Source: Candidatus Magasanikiibacteriota bacterium (GTDB taxonomy: Bacteria > Patescibacteriota > Patescibacteriia > Magasanikbacterales > GWA2-37-8). From it: a stretch of DNA of 32,500 nt. The DNA lies in the NCBI GenBank assembly GCA_943359595.1, contig CALRIA010000007.1, forward strand, positions 1 through 32,500, read 5' to 3'. Position 1 is the first letter of the stretch. Each line of letters starts with the position of its first letter. The position numbers and the translations under genes were made by a program. Shown here piece after piece: positions 1-7,896 of this stretch. Below the pieces are notes generated by a model, which did no database searches, had not been told where the DNA came from, and saw only the letters and a program-made list of their open reading frames with translations.

Positions 1-156
1 TTATACAATCAATGAGGAAAGCAGACAAAAACACGAGAATAGCTTTAGTTTCATTTACATATAAGTGACACAAAAGCTTTTCTCGTGTGAGTTAAGCCTT
101 GGACCTCGGGTAGAGGTAAATTGCTTTTTAAGCTTTTAGCTTGAAGGAAGACTGTC

Positions 157-741
157 ATGAACGGAAAATATTTGGATTGGACGCGGGGCGAAGAAGAAGC
201 CCTGCTCAACATCGTCGGTGGTACGGAAGTGGCACGTGCCGTGCTTCGTGGTGATAAAAAACTCACCGTCGAGAACATCGCGCCTCAGCAATCCGTCACT
301 CCACCGCCGCTCGTCGGCACTGTGGTCAAGACCATCACCCTCAAGCCGTACAATGCAAAGTCGGTTGCCGAAGCGATCAAGCTCGGCAAGTACGACGGCG
401 TTGACGGCGACATCGTTCAGCTGTTCGCTGACGATGAGGTGGGTCTCACCACGGCGCAGAAAGTGATTCTGGTGCAATTCGACCGGAACTGGACCAACAC
501 CGAGGTGCTCGCCTGGGCAAAGGAAAACGGCGACAAGAAGCCGATTCTGCCCAAGCACATCTACGCCATCGGCGCTCAACATCCCGAGGAGCAGCGAAAG
601 CGGTCAATCGCCGGGTGCGGCTCCGTGCGGGACGGCCGCGTCCTGTACCTCGGCGGCTATTCCGTCTGGCGTAGCCTGTACCGGTCTTCGGTTTCGGGCG
701 ACTGGGATCAGGACTGCGTGGTCGGCTTCCTCAGCGAGTAG
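157..741 (+). CDS. DGR target protein; C-terminal variable region (GCGSVRDGRVLYLGGYSVWRSLYRSSVSGDWDQDCVVGFLSE), hypothetical CPR-type protein, possibly C-type-lectin/FGE-like fold
   Basis: 194-aa ORF preceded by GAAGGA; last ~122 nt are a near copy of a downstream repeat with adenine-only differences; N-terminus 'GEEEALLNIVGGTEVARAVLRG' and 'PEEQRKRSIAGCGSV' resemble a paralogous CPR hypothetical family (from memory). Confidence 0.9.
   Translation: MNGKYLDWTRGEEEALLNIVGGTEVARAVLRGDKKLTVENIAPQQSVTPPPLVGTVVKTITLKPYNAKSVAEAIKLGKYDGVDGDIVQLFADDEVGLTTAQKVILVQFDRNWTNTEVLAWAKENGDKKPILPKHIYAIGAQHPEEQRKRSIAGCGSVRDGRVLYLGGYSVWRSLYRSSVSGDWDQDCVVGFLSE
614..735 (+). repeat. DGR variable repeat (VR) at 3' end of target gene
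   Basis: 122-nt ungapped alignment to 1113..1234 (offset 499); 15 mismatches, every one at an A of the TR. Confidence 0.95.
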
Positions 742-1112
742 TGCTTGGATTCTGGGCACCTTGGTTCTATCAAGGTCGCTTGGATCCTTCGGCTCGTTTT
801 CGCAGCAAAATCCCACATCAGTACGACTCGATTCATTTCGGGTACGACTGGTGTGGGTGCTTCGTTTTTATGGTATACTAAATTCGGATAGTAAACGAAA
901 CAGTCCAATACTACGGTTATGGGCGGTTGAACTCTGGATAAACCAATTGGCCAGAATAGTTTGCGACAAGTCTCAAACTAGCGTGCTACTGGTATACCCT
1001 AAAAATGAAGATACTCGGTACAAAATGGTAGGGAAATAAAGTTTCCAAATTCGATTCAGCCCGAAGAGTATTCAACGGGTGGTGTTTATAGAAGCTATTT
1101 TGTACATTTGTA

Positions 1113-1234
1113 GGTGCGGCTCCGTGCGGGACGGCAACGTCCTGTACCTCAACGGCAATTCCGACTGGCGTAACCTGAACCGGAATTCGGTTTCGAACGA
1201 CTGGAATCAGAACTGCATGGTCGGCTTCCTCAGC
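1113..1234 (+). repeat. DGR template repeat (TR)
   Basis: Non-coding copy of VR carrying AAC/AAT codons where VR has R,G,Y,S,Y,S,G,D,D. Confidence 0.95.
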
Positions 1235-1246
1235 TAGTCTCTCATT

Positions 1247-1283
1247 CTCTCTCGATTAAACAATCGGGAGAGTTTCTTTTTTT
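1247..1283 (+). terminator. Hairpin plus T-tract just 3' of TR; overlaps stop codon of avd on the other strand
   Basis: ctctctcgatt-aaac-aatcgggagag (11 bp, one G.U) followed by tttcttttttt. Confidence 0.7.
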
Positions 1284-1630
1284 AGTGAAGTCATCCACCC
1301 ACCAACCATTTTTCCAATTTCTGTTAGTTGAACAGAAAGAGTTGTATATTTTCGATTGTCCAATCCTTTTAATTCCCACAAGACTTTTAAAAAGAATTTC
1401 AGTAAATCTAATCGAATACTTAATTTTTGTATGGCAACATATTTTTCTGCTCTTGCGGTATAGCCGGCAATGAGAGCCAATTCGAGACAATCACTAAATA
1501 GATTGTCTACTTTAACACCTAAAGTATAGCGAGTAAGACGAGGTAGTTTAATTAAAAAACCATGCCACAGTTTGTAACTTGTATTTAATTTAGCTACAAT
1601 GGGTAAATCGTTTGAATTTGCTAAATCCAA
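1256..1630 (-). CDS. avd: Avd-like four-helix-bundle DGR accessory protein
   Basis: Translation '...LPIVAKLNTSYKLWHGFLIKLPRLTRYTLGVKVDNLF..ELALIAGYTARAEK..AIQKLSIRLDLLKFFLKVLWELKGLDNRKYTTLSVQLTEIGKMVGGW' matches the Avd/four-helix bundle family pattern. TTG start at 1630 preferred; the ORF is open up to ATG at 1687. Confidence 0.85.
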   Translation of the reverse strand: MDLANSNDLPIVAKLNTSYKLWHGFLIKLPRLTRYTLGVKVDNLFSDCLELALIAGYTARAEKYVAIQKLSIRLDLLKFFLKVLWELKGLDNRKYTTLSVQLTEIGKMVGGWMTSLKKETLPIV

Positions 1631-1666
1631 ACGGGGGGGGGGCGTAAAAGAATTTTTTTGGGAATT

Positions 1667-2668
1667 ATGAAAAGGCAATTGGTTCATACGTATAATGATA
1701 TTATTTCTTTAGAAAACCTCTGTCTGGCGTGGCAGGAGTTTGTTATTGGTAAAAAAAGTAAAATAGATGTGCTTAAATTTGAACGTAACTTAATGGACAA
1801 TATTGTAGAGCTTCACGATAGTTTAGTCAACAAAACTTATCGCCACGGTGGTTATAAAAGTTTTTATATCACCGACCCGAAGAAACGACATATTCATAAA
1901 GCGAGCGTGAGGGATAGATTGCTTCATCATGCTATTTATCGAATCTTATATCCGTTTTTTGACCCTACCTATATTCCTGATTCTTATTCTTGTCGCGATG
2001 ATAAGGGGACACATAGGGCAATCAATCGGTTTAATTATTTTGCGCGCCAAGTGAGTGAAAATAACAGTCGCACTTGTTGGGTGCTTAAATGTGATATTAA
2101 AAAGTTTTTTGCCAGCATTAATCAAGAAATATTGATTTCTATATTACAAGAATATATACCGGATAATAATATAATTTGGTTGCTAAAAAATGTAGTTGAT
2201 AGTTTTCATACAGACACACAAGTTGGAGTTGGGTTACCACTCGGCAATCTTACCTCGCAACTCTTTTCAAATATTTATATGAATCGTTTTGATCAATGGG
2301 TTAAGCATGTTTTAAAAGCCAAACAGTACATCCGTTATGCCGATGATTTTGTTTTTATTTCAGAAGATGAGGACTATCTAAAAAGTATTATCCCCCAAAT
2401 ACAAGAATTTTTACAAACAAATCTTAGATTATCTTTACATCCGGATAAGTTGTTTTTAAAGACGGTTGCGTCCGGTGTTGATTTTCTTGGTTGGGTGAAT
2501 TTTTCTGACCATAAGGTTTTGAGAACAAAAACAAAACAGAGGATGTTTAAAAAAATACAAAAATCTATTAGCGAGGAAAGTCTGCAATCATATTTTGGGC
2601 TGATACGCCATGGTAATACTAACAAATTGCACAAAGAAGCGGTTGTTCATCACTGGCTATGGCAATAG
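1667..2668 (+). CDS. DGR-type reverse transcriptase
   Basis: YIRYADDFVF catalytic motif, GLPLGNLTSQLFSNIYMN motif typical of DGR RTs, DFLGW, C-terminal SYFGLIRHGNTNKL; adjacent TR/VR/avd. Start ATG 1667 (or TTG 1658). Confidence 0.95.
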   Translation: MKRQLVHTYNDIISLENLCLAWQEFVIGKKSKIDVLKFERNLMDNIVELHDSLVNKTYRHGGYKSFYITDPKKRHIHKASVRDRLLHHAIYRILYPFFDPTYIPDSYSCRDDKGTHRAINRFNYFARQVSENNSRTCWVLKCDIKKFFASINQEILISILQEYIPDNNIIWLLKNVVDSFHTDTQVGVGLPLGNLTSQLFSNIYMNRFDQWVKHVLKAKQYIRYADDFVFISEDEDYLKSIIPQIQEFLQTNLRLSLHPDKLFLKTVASGVDFLGWVNFSDHKVLRTKTKQRMFKKIQKSISEESLQSYFGLIRHGNTNKLHKEAVVHHWLWQ

Positions 2669-2733
2669 TCTTAAAATCATATTGACAAAATCCATTTTTT
2701 ACTATAAAATAACGCTATTATTGTTGAATATAT

Positions 2734-2807
2734 CGCGGGGTAGAGCAACCAGGCAGCTCGTCGGGCCCATAACCCGAAGGTTCTCGGTTCAAATCCGAGC
2801 CCCGCAA
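2734..2807 (+). tRNA. tRNA-fMet (CAT), initiator
   Basis: cgcgggg...ccccgca acceptor with C1:A72 mismatch, A11:T24, GGG/CCC anticodon stem, CAT anticodon; CCA not encoded. Confidence 0.95.
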
Positions 2808-2815
2808 CAAACAAA

Positions 2816-2842
2816 AAAACCGTCTTAGGGACGATTTTTTTG
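2816..2842 (+). terminator. Terminator downstream of tRNA-fMet
   Basis: aaaaaccgtc-ttagg-gacgattttttt. Confidence 0.65.
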
Positions 2843-2883
2843 TTTTTATAATTTATCTCAATTATTATAGAGACCTGCTATTG

Positions 2884-2912
2884 TTGACAAAACTGAATAA
2901 TTTTGGTATGTT
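2884..2912 (+). promoter_or_regulatory. Sigma70-like promoter
   Basis: TTGACA-17 nt-TATGTT. Confidence 0.6.
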
Positions 2913-2918
2913 TTAAAA

Positions 2919-3019
2919 TCCAATTAATAATTGGAACTGCTCTTTTACAAAGTTGCAGGGGAAGAAAATTGCCTATTGATTGGACAATTTTTCCCCCTTG
3001 TAACTTCAACTTTTTTCAG
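2919..3019 (+). ncRNA. Candidate structured leader/attenuator or ~100-nt sRNA
   Basis: Begins at predicted TSS; small hairpin ccaatt-aat-aattgg (2920-2934), then long imperfect stem 2950-2971/2985-3006, then acttttttc. Confidence 0.45.
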
Positions 3020-3072
3020 CACTGATAGGGGTGCGCCATTGTGGTGTAGGTGCTCTTTTCTGGAGGTTAATT

Positions 3073-4068
3073 ATGTTCGAGCGCAATGTTTTGGAACTTG
3101 GTGCGTATGAGCCTGTGCTCGTCGCTCCTGGAGTTGGAATCTGGAAATACCAGTCCAAACTGCCGTTGACCACCGGTGGTCGTCTGCGGATCTTCTTCCT
3201 GGGTGTCGGAGCTGCCTTTTCGACCAAGATGTTTCAGTCGAACATCGTCATCGTCAAAGGCAACGTCGCTTTGTTCGTGGATTTGGGAACGAAATCTTCC
3301 TTGAAAATGGCGGAGTTCGGTCTTTCGGTTCACGATGTTCAACACTTGATTGCTACGCACTCTCACGCTGACCACATTGGCAGCTTGGAAGAGCTGGCGC
3401 TCAAGCGGCGGTATGAAGCGCCGTTCATGTTTGAACCGCCCAAAGGTGCAGATGAGGAATTCGGGATCTACATGGACCGCATCATCGCTGCACGTAGCGG
3501 TGGCAAGTTCCGTCCCAATCTCTATATTCCGCACAATTATGCGCAAGTGTTGTGGGGCTGGTCGTTGCGCGGTGGCTTGGCTTTCAGCGAAGAGATTGAT
3601 CTCAACGGTCCCAAGGGTGAGATGCTCATGGGCCATTTCTTCAACCTCATTCCGCCGAGGAAGCTCGACGGTTTCGGTGTGGATTCCTGGGAACAGGACA
3701 TCGGCGGCATTCGCATCCAAACCTTCGTCACTAAGCACATTCCGGATGCAGCTGATCTGGTCACCGAGAGCATGTACTCGGCGGGCATGGTCATCGATGG
3801 TCGGGTATACTACTCCGGCGACACTAAGTTCGACGAAACCACGACTATGCGGTTCGGCGCTGGTTGTGAACTTTTGTTTCATGATTGTCAACACTTTCCT
3901 GGCGGCGTCCATGCATTCTACGGCGATCTGAAACGTTTGCCGGAGTCGATGCGTGCCAAAATGTTACTGTATCATCTGACTGACCCGATGCTCAACATCG
4001 ACGTCAAGAAGGATGGATTCTTGGGCTTTGCTGAGCCTGCGCCGGTCGTCTACGACTTCATTGACTGA
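3073..4068 (+). CDS. MBL-fold metallo-hydrolase
   Basis: THSHADHIG motif, YYSGDTKF, LLFHDCQH; GGAGG upstream of ATG 3073. Confidence 0.85.
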   Translation: MFERNVLELGAYEPVLVAPGVGIWKYQSKLPLTTGGRLRIFFLGVGAAFSTKMFQSNIVIVKGNVALFVDLGTKSSLKMAEFGLSVHDVQHLIATHSHADHIGSLEELALKRRYEAPFMFEPPKGADEEFGIYMDRIIAARSGGKFRPNLYIPHNYAQVLWGWSLRGGLAFSEEIDLNGPKGEMLMGHFFNLIPPRKLDGFGVDSWEQDIGGIRIQTFVTKHIPDAADLVTESMYSAGMVIDGRVYYSGDTKFDETTTMRFGAGCELLFHDCQHFPGGVHAFYGDLKRLPESMRAKMLLYHLTDPMLNIDVKKDGFLGFAEPAPVVYDFID

Positions 4069-4137
4069 AGCAGAAGAGATAGGACAGAAAAATTTGTGTT
4101 TCTTTTCTTCGTCTTAACGAAGCGAACAAGGGGCATG

Positions 4138-4210
4138 ATTTATCAAGCTACCTACTCGTAAGTGTTTTATCAAAATATAAAATATTTACGAGTAGCTTGA
4201 TAAAAAAATT
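4138..4210. terminator. Large inverted repeat between convergent genes
   Basis: tttatcaagctac(ctac)tcgtaag...tttacgagtagcttgataaaaaaa. Confidence 0.7.
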
Positions 4211-4215
4211 AAAAA

Positions 4216-4249
4216 TAAAACACACCAAATTTAATTGGTGTGTTTTTAA
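4216..4249. terminator. Bidirectional terminator hairpin
   Basis: aaaacacacca-aatttaat-tggtgtgttttt. Confidence 0.75.
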
Positions 4250-4264
4250 TTTATACTTAAGCTG

Positions 4265-5323
4265 TTACTCATGGTTATTATCCAAATCTTTTTTGTAATA
4301 TTCATCATACATTTCCCAAAACGACAAAAGTAGAGAGGCGATTACCGGTCCGATAATAAATCCAGAGATGCCGAAGGTGAGAATACCGCCTAAAGTTGAA
4401 AATAAAACTAACAGAGGATGTAATTCTGAATCTTTTCCTACTAAAATTGGGCGAATAAAATTGTCGATCGTTCCAATAACTAATGTTCCAAATAAAATCA
4501 TTCCAATTCCAGTACTAAAATGACCAGTTAACAATAGTACAATCGCAGCTGGTAGCCAGACAAAATAACAACCAATGCCAGGAATGGTGGCTAGTAGTAC
4601 CATCATCAACCCCCAGATTAACGCCCCTTGTATACCAGCCACTGCAAACATTGCCCAACCAAGAGTGCCCTGAATTAAACCGATAATTACACTACCTTTG
4701 ATTGTGGCACGTACAGTAGAGGTGAATTTTTTGTATAGTATTTTTTCGTAACGATCACCTAGCGGGCATAGATGCATTAGTTCTCTCAAAAATTTTTCTC
4801 CATCGCGTACAAAGAAAAATAAAGCATAAAACATGATAAAAAACATCACGGCGAAGACTATCGAATTTTGAGTGATAGTTTTGGCACTGTCCAATAAGAA
4901 GCTAGTGATTGACTGGTATAGCTCAACTATTTTTTGTGTTAAAAATGACTGGTCAATATTGAGCTGAGCAGTATATGGATTTTGTTTTATTAATTGGATA
5001 GTGTGCTGGATGCTTTCGTTAATTTCGCCGCTTTTGTTGGTTGCTGTGCCATAAAGATCCACTGCTTCTTTTGCTACCAATGTACCAATACCAATCATCG
5101 GCAATACAATGATAATAAAAATTAATATTAATGTTATAGCTGAACTGAGATTGGGTACTTTTAATTTTCCATCTAGTCGTTTGTATAATGGATAAAAAAT
5201 CCCAGCCAAAATTGCTGCCCAAAAAAGTGGGTAGAAGAATGGTTTCATGATAGTAAAGAAAGCCGCCGTTACCACTGCCAGTAAAACAAAAAATATAAAA
5301 TGACGCATTTTTATAAAATCCAT
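4265..5323 (-). CDS. AI-2E family transporter (PerM/YhhT-like)
   Basis: Multi-TM protein with characteristic 'GLIQGTLGWAMFAVAGIQGALIWGLMM...IPGIGCYFVWLPA' and 'NFIRPILVG' motifs. Confidence 0.85.
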   Translation of the reverse strand: MDFIKMRHFIFFVLLAVVTAAFFTIMKPFFYPLFWAAILAGIFYPLYKRLDGKLKVPNLSSAITLILIFIIIVLPMIGIGTLVAKEAVDLYGTATNKSGEINESIQHTIQLIKQNPYTAQLNIDQSFLTQKIVELYQSITSFLLDSAKTITQNSIVFAVMFFIMFYALFFFVRDGEKFLRELMHLCPLGDRYEKILYKKFTSTVRATIKGSVIIGLIQGTLGWAMFAVAGIQGALIWGLMMVLLATIPGIGCYFVWLPAAIVLLLTGHFSTGIGMILFGTLVIGTIDNFIRPILVGKDSELHPLLVLFSTLGGILTFGISGFIIGPVIASLLLSFWEMYDEYYKKDLDNNHE

Positions 5324-5375
5324 ATAAATTGATTTATGTTTATCTATCTTATTTTATCAAAAAAACCCAATTAGT

Positions 5376-6788
5376 TCAATTTTTAACTTCGACAATTTCT
5401 TTAATCGTTTCTTTGGGAACTACTCTAAATAGTAAAATAAAAATAGTATAGACTACACTACCCAGTATAATTGATAGTATTACATGCGGTAATTGTATAT
5501 ATCTTATAAAGATATACATGATTAATCCAGATAGCAATATTTTGAACAGTGTTTTTAGTTGAGGCAAAAAAGAAGTGTGGTAAAAAACTAGAAACATCAA
5601 CATCAAACCAGCATAAATTTCTGAAAAAATGGTTACTCCGGCCGCTCCGTAGATTCCAAATCGCGGAATAAAAATAAAATAGCCGATGACACTTAGAACG
5701 GCATCGGATAAATAAATCCAAACAGCCTGCTTTTGTTTGTTGATAGCTAGAGCGGTATAGCCAAAAACAATTCCCAGACATATTCCTAAAATTGTCCAAC
5801 TCAGCCAGATTAAAATTTTCCCAGAACCGATAAATTCGTCGCCACCAACAAAATGCATAATTGGTTCAGCTAAGGTGGCGGCCCCAATCATCATCGGGAT
5901 TAATAATAGGGACATAAGGTTAAAAGACGTTTGGAGATATTTTTTAAATTCTGTATATTGAGATCGTGAATAGAAATAAGCTAATAGCGGCGACATAATC
6001 CCCATAGTTAAAGCGGCGATTTGTACAATTACATCCAATACTCGGTAAGCGGCACCATAAAATCCCACCTGAGTTTGTGTGCTATAAAGAGGCAAAACAA
6101 CTCGATCGCCTTGTAGATAAAAGGAATTAAAAATAATACATAAAGCAGTTGGATATATCGCTTGAAAAATCGCTTGAAAAATTTCACGATCAAAAGCAAA
6201 CTGAATTTTTGGCATTTTATAAAATAAATATAAAGCGTTTATAACAGAAGCGCTGGTTAAAATAAGCATGAATGGTAAAAAAGCGGCATTAATTTTTATT
6301 AATAAAATCACTCCAATTAATAAAATCATTCGACCAATTAGCTCACCAGCTGTAATTATTTGAGTCTTTAGTTGCATTTGGAAATAACCTGAAAATACGT
6401 GACTGACACTAATGGCGAAAAATGATAGTGAAGTAATCGCGACTGCGATTTTTACTTCAATTGGATATGGGAAGAATAAGAACAATAAAGGAGCTGCCAG
6501 TTGGAATAAGGCGGCTGTAGCAATTCTTAGAGTAAACAGATTGTTTAATAATTTTTCTTTATCAAATTTTGGTTGGGAGAGTAGATTCGCGGTCGTAATG
6601 GTAAAGCCAAAATCGCTAAAAATTCCGACAAATTGCAAAAAACCAATCACGGTAGTGTACCAACCAAATTTTTCTGCCCCTAAACTGCGGATAATTAGTA
6701 GGACCGTTATTAATCCTAATATAGTGCTAATGGCTTTTCCTATTAGCTGTACTATTGTATTGTGGGCTATTTTTCTTTTAAGAGTCAT
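5376..6788 (-). CDS. Oligosaccharide flippase / polysaccharide biosynthesis protein (MATE/Wzx-like)
   Basis: 470 aa, multi-TM, N-terminal 'IAHNTIVQLIGKAISTILGLITVLLIIRSLGAEKFGWY'. Confidence 0.85.
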   Translation of the reverse strand: MTLKRKIAHNTIVQLIGKAISTILGLITVLLIIRSLGAEKFGWYTTVIGFLQFVGIFSDFGFTITTANLLSQPKFDKEKLLNNLFTLRIATAALFQLAAPLLFLFFPYPIEVKIAVAITSLSFFAISVSHVFSGYFQMQLKTQIITAGELIGRMILLIGVILLIKINAAFLPFMLILTSASVINALYLFYKMPKIQFAFDREIFQAIFQAIYPTALCIIFNSFYLQGDRVVLPLYSTQTQVGFYGAAYRVLDVIVQIAALTMGIMSPLLAYFYSRSQYTEFKKYLQTSFNLMSLLLIPMMIGAATLAEPIMHFVGGDEFIGSGKILIWLSWTILGICLGIVFGYTALAINKQKQAVWIYLSDAVLSVIGYFIFIPRFGIYGAAGVTIFSEIYAGLMLMFLVFYHTSFLPQLKTLFKILLSGLIMYIFIRYIQLPHVILSIILGSVVYTIFILLFRVVPKETIKEIVEVKN

Positions 6789-6852
6789 AAAATTTCGTAT
6801 TTATTATAGCATGCGTTGTCGTGGTTTACAATTGATGATATAATTAATTTTT

Positions 6853-7860
6853 ATGAAAAAATATTTATTAGTTTTATTTATTAGTTTGATTTTTATTTTG
6901 CCAGCTCATGCTGAAGAAATTTTTGTTACCAGTAGTTCCGAGGTGGTCACTTCTACTGAGAATATATTGTATGAAGTAAAAACTGGTAGAGAGCTTATTG
7001 AAGAGCCGTCAATTCGAGTGGGGCTGTCAAAAATTCAGGATCCAATAAAGTTTAAATCAGAAATGGATTATGAGATTTATAGTGGCGATGAAATTGTCGG
7101 TTTATTGCCAGCTGGTGAGATAGCTAAAATTAGTTATAAAAAAGGTAAATATTTTTTGGCAAGTGATAATCTAAATTTAGAAAGTGAAAATTTTTGGCGG
7201 TTGGTACCGGCTGAAGATGGTGGGGTGTTTGATTTGCCGGGTTGTAAACGAACGCTCATTGGTCGTAAAATATCTTATTGTTCCTATCGTGGAATTTTGG
7301 AATATCGGTATGGTCAAAAAAGTAAAATACCTTTTCTAATAAACGAACTGCCGCTTGAAGATTATATGAAGGGGATTGCCGAGACCGATAATAATTCAGC
7401 GCAGGGCTATATTAAAGCGGTGTTAGTAGCGGCTCGTAGTTATGCTTATAAAAATATTAGCCTTAATCCACCTACTGACAAAAGATTGTTTGATGTTTAT
7501 GCTACGACTCAGGATCAACTTTACTTAGGTTATAATTCGGAAAAAGCTATGCCACGTATTGCTCAGTTTGCGCAAGAGACGGCTGGAGAAATGGTAACCT
7601 ATGATGGTAGCGTGGTAACTACACCTTATTTTACTCATACAAATGGTAAGACCAAAGATTGGAAAAATAATGCAGGAGAAAATGATCGGCCATGGCTTAT
7701 GAGTGTAGATTGTATATATGATAAATACAAGAAAAATGCAGGACACGGTATTGGTATGAGTACTCACGATGCGCTGATGAGAGCTACCAAAGATAATTGG
7801 GAGTATATACAGCTATTAGAGTATTATTATACTGGTACGCAAATAGAGAAAATTTATTAA
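6853..7860 (+). CDS. SpoIID/LytB-domain protein
   Basis: 'LPLEDYMKGIAETDN...YIKAVLVAARSYAYK', 'TPYFTHTNGKT', 'GHGIGMSTHDAL'; signal peptide. Confidence 0.85.
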   Translation: MKKYLLVLFISLIFILPAHAEEIFVTSSSEVVTSTENILYEVKTGRELIEEPSIRVGLSKIQDPIKFKSEMDYEIYSGDEIVGLLPAGEIAKISYKKGKYFLASDNLNLESENFWRLVPAEDGGVFDLPGCKRTLIGRKISYCSYRGILEYRYGQKSKIPFLINELPLEDYMKGIAETDNNSAQGYIKAVLVAARSYAYKNISLNPPTDKRLFDVYATTQDQLYLGYNSEKAMPRIAQFAQETAGEMVTYDGSVVTTPYFTHTNGKTKDWKNNAGENDRPWLMSVDCIYDKYKKNAGHGIGMSTHDALMRATKDNWEYIQLLEYYYTGTQIEKIY

Positions 7861-7861
7861 A

Positions 7862-7896
7862 TAAAAATCCCCGATTTAATAGGGGATTTTTATTTT
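7862..7896. terminator. Bidirectional terminator
   Basis: aaaaatcccc-gatttaat-aggggattttt between convergent ORFs. Confidence 0.8.

Noticed and set aside
136-582. 148-aa minus-strand ORF opposite the DGR target
   Set aside because: Antisense shadow ORF of a GC-rich gene; the plus-strand frame carries the VR signature and SD.
1667-2668. Group II intron, retron or Abi-type RT
   Set aside because: No maturase/endonuclease domain or intron RNA ends, no msr/msd-like region; LPLGNLTSQ motif plus TR/VR/avd point to a DGR.
2734-2807. DGR as an integrated island with att sites at tRNA-fMet
   Set aside because: No integrase and no duplicated tRNA 3' end found by eye near the left side; position alone is not evidence.
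3067-3912. 281-aa minus-strand ORF opposite MBL hydrolase
   Set aside because: Plus strand has clear metallo-beta-lactamase motifs; the minus ORF is a shadow of a GC-rich gene.
3073-4068. Second DGR target
   Set aside because: No sequence resembling the TR within this gene or elsewhere in the window; only one VR found.
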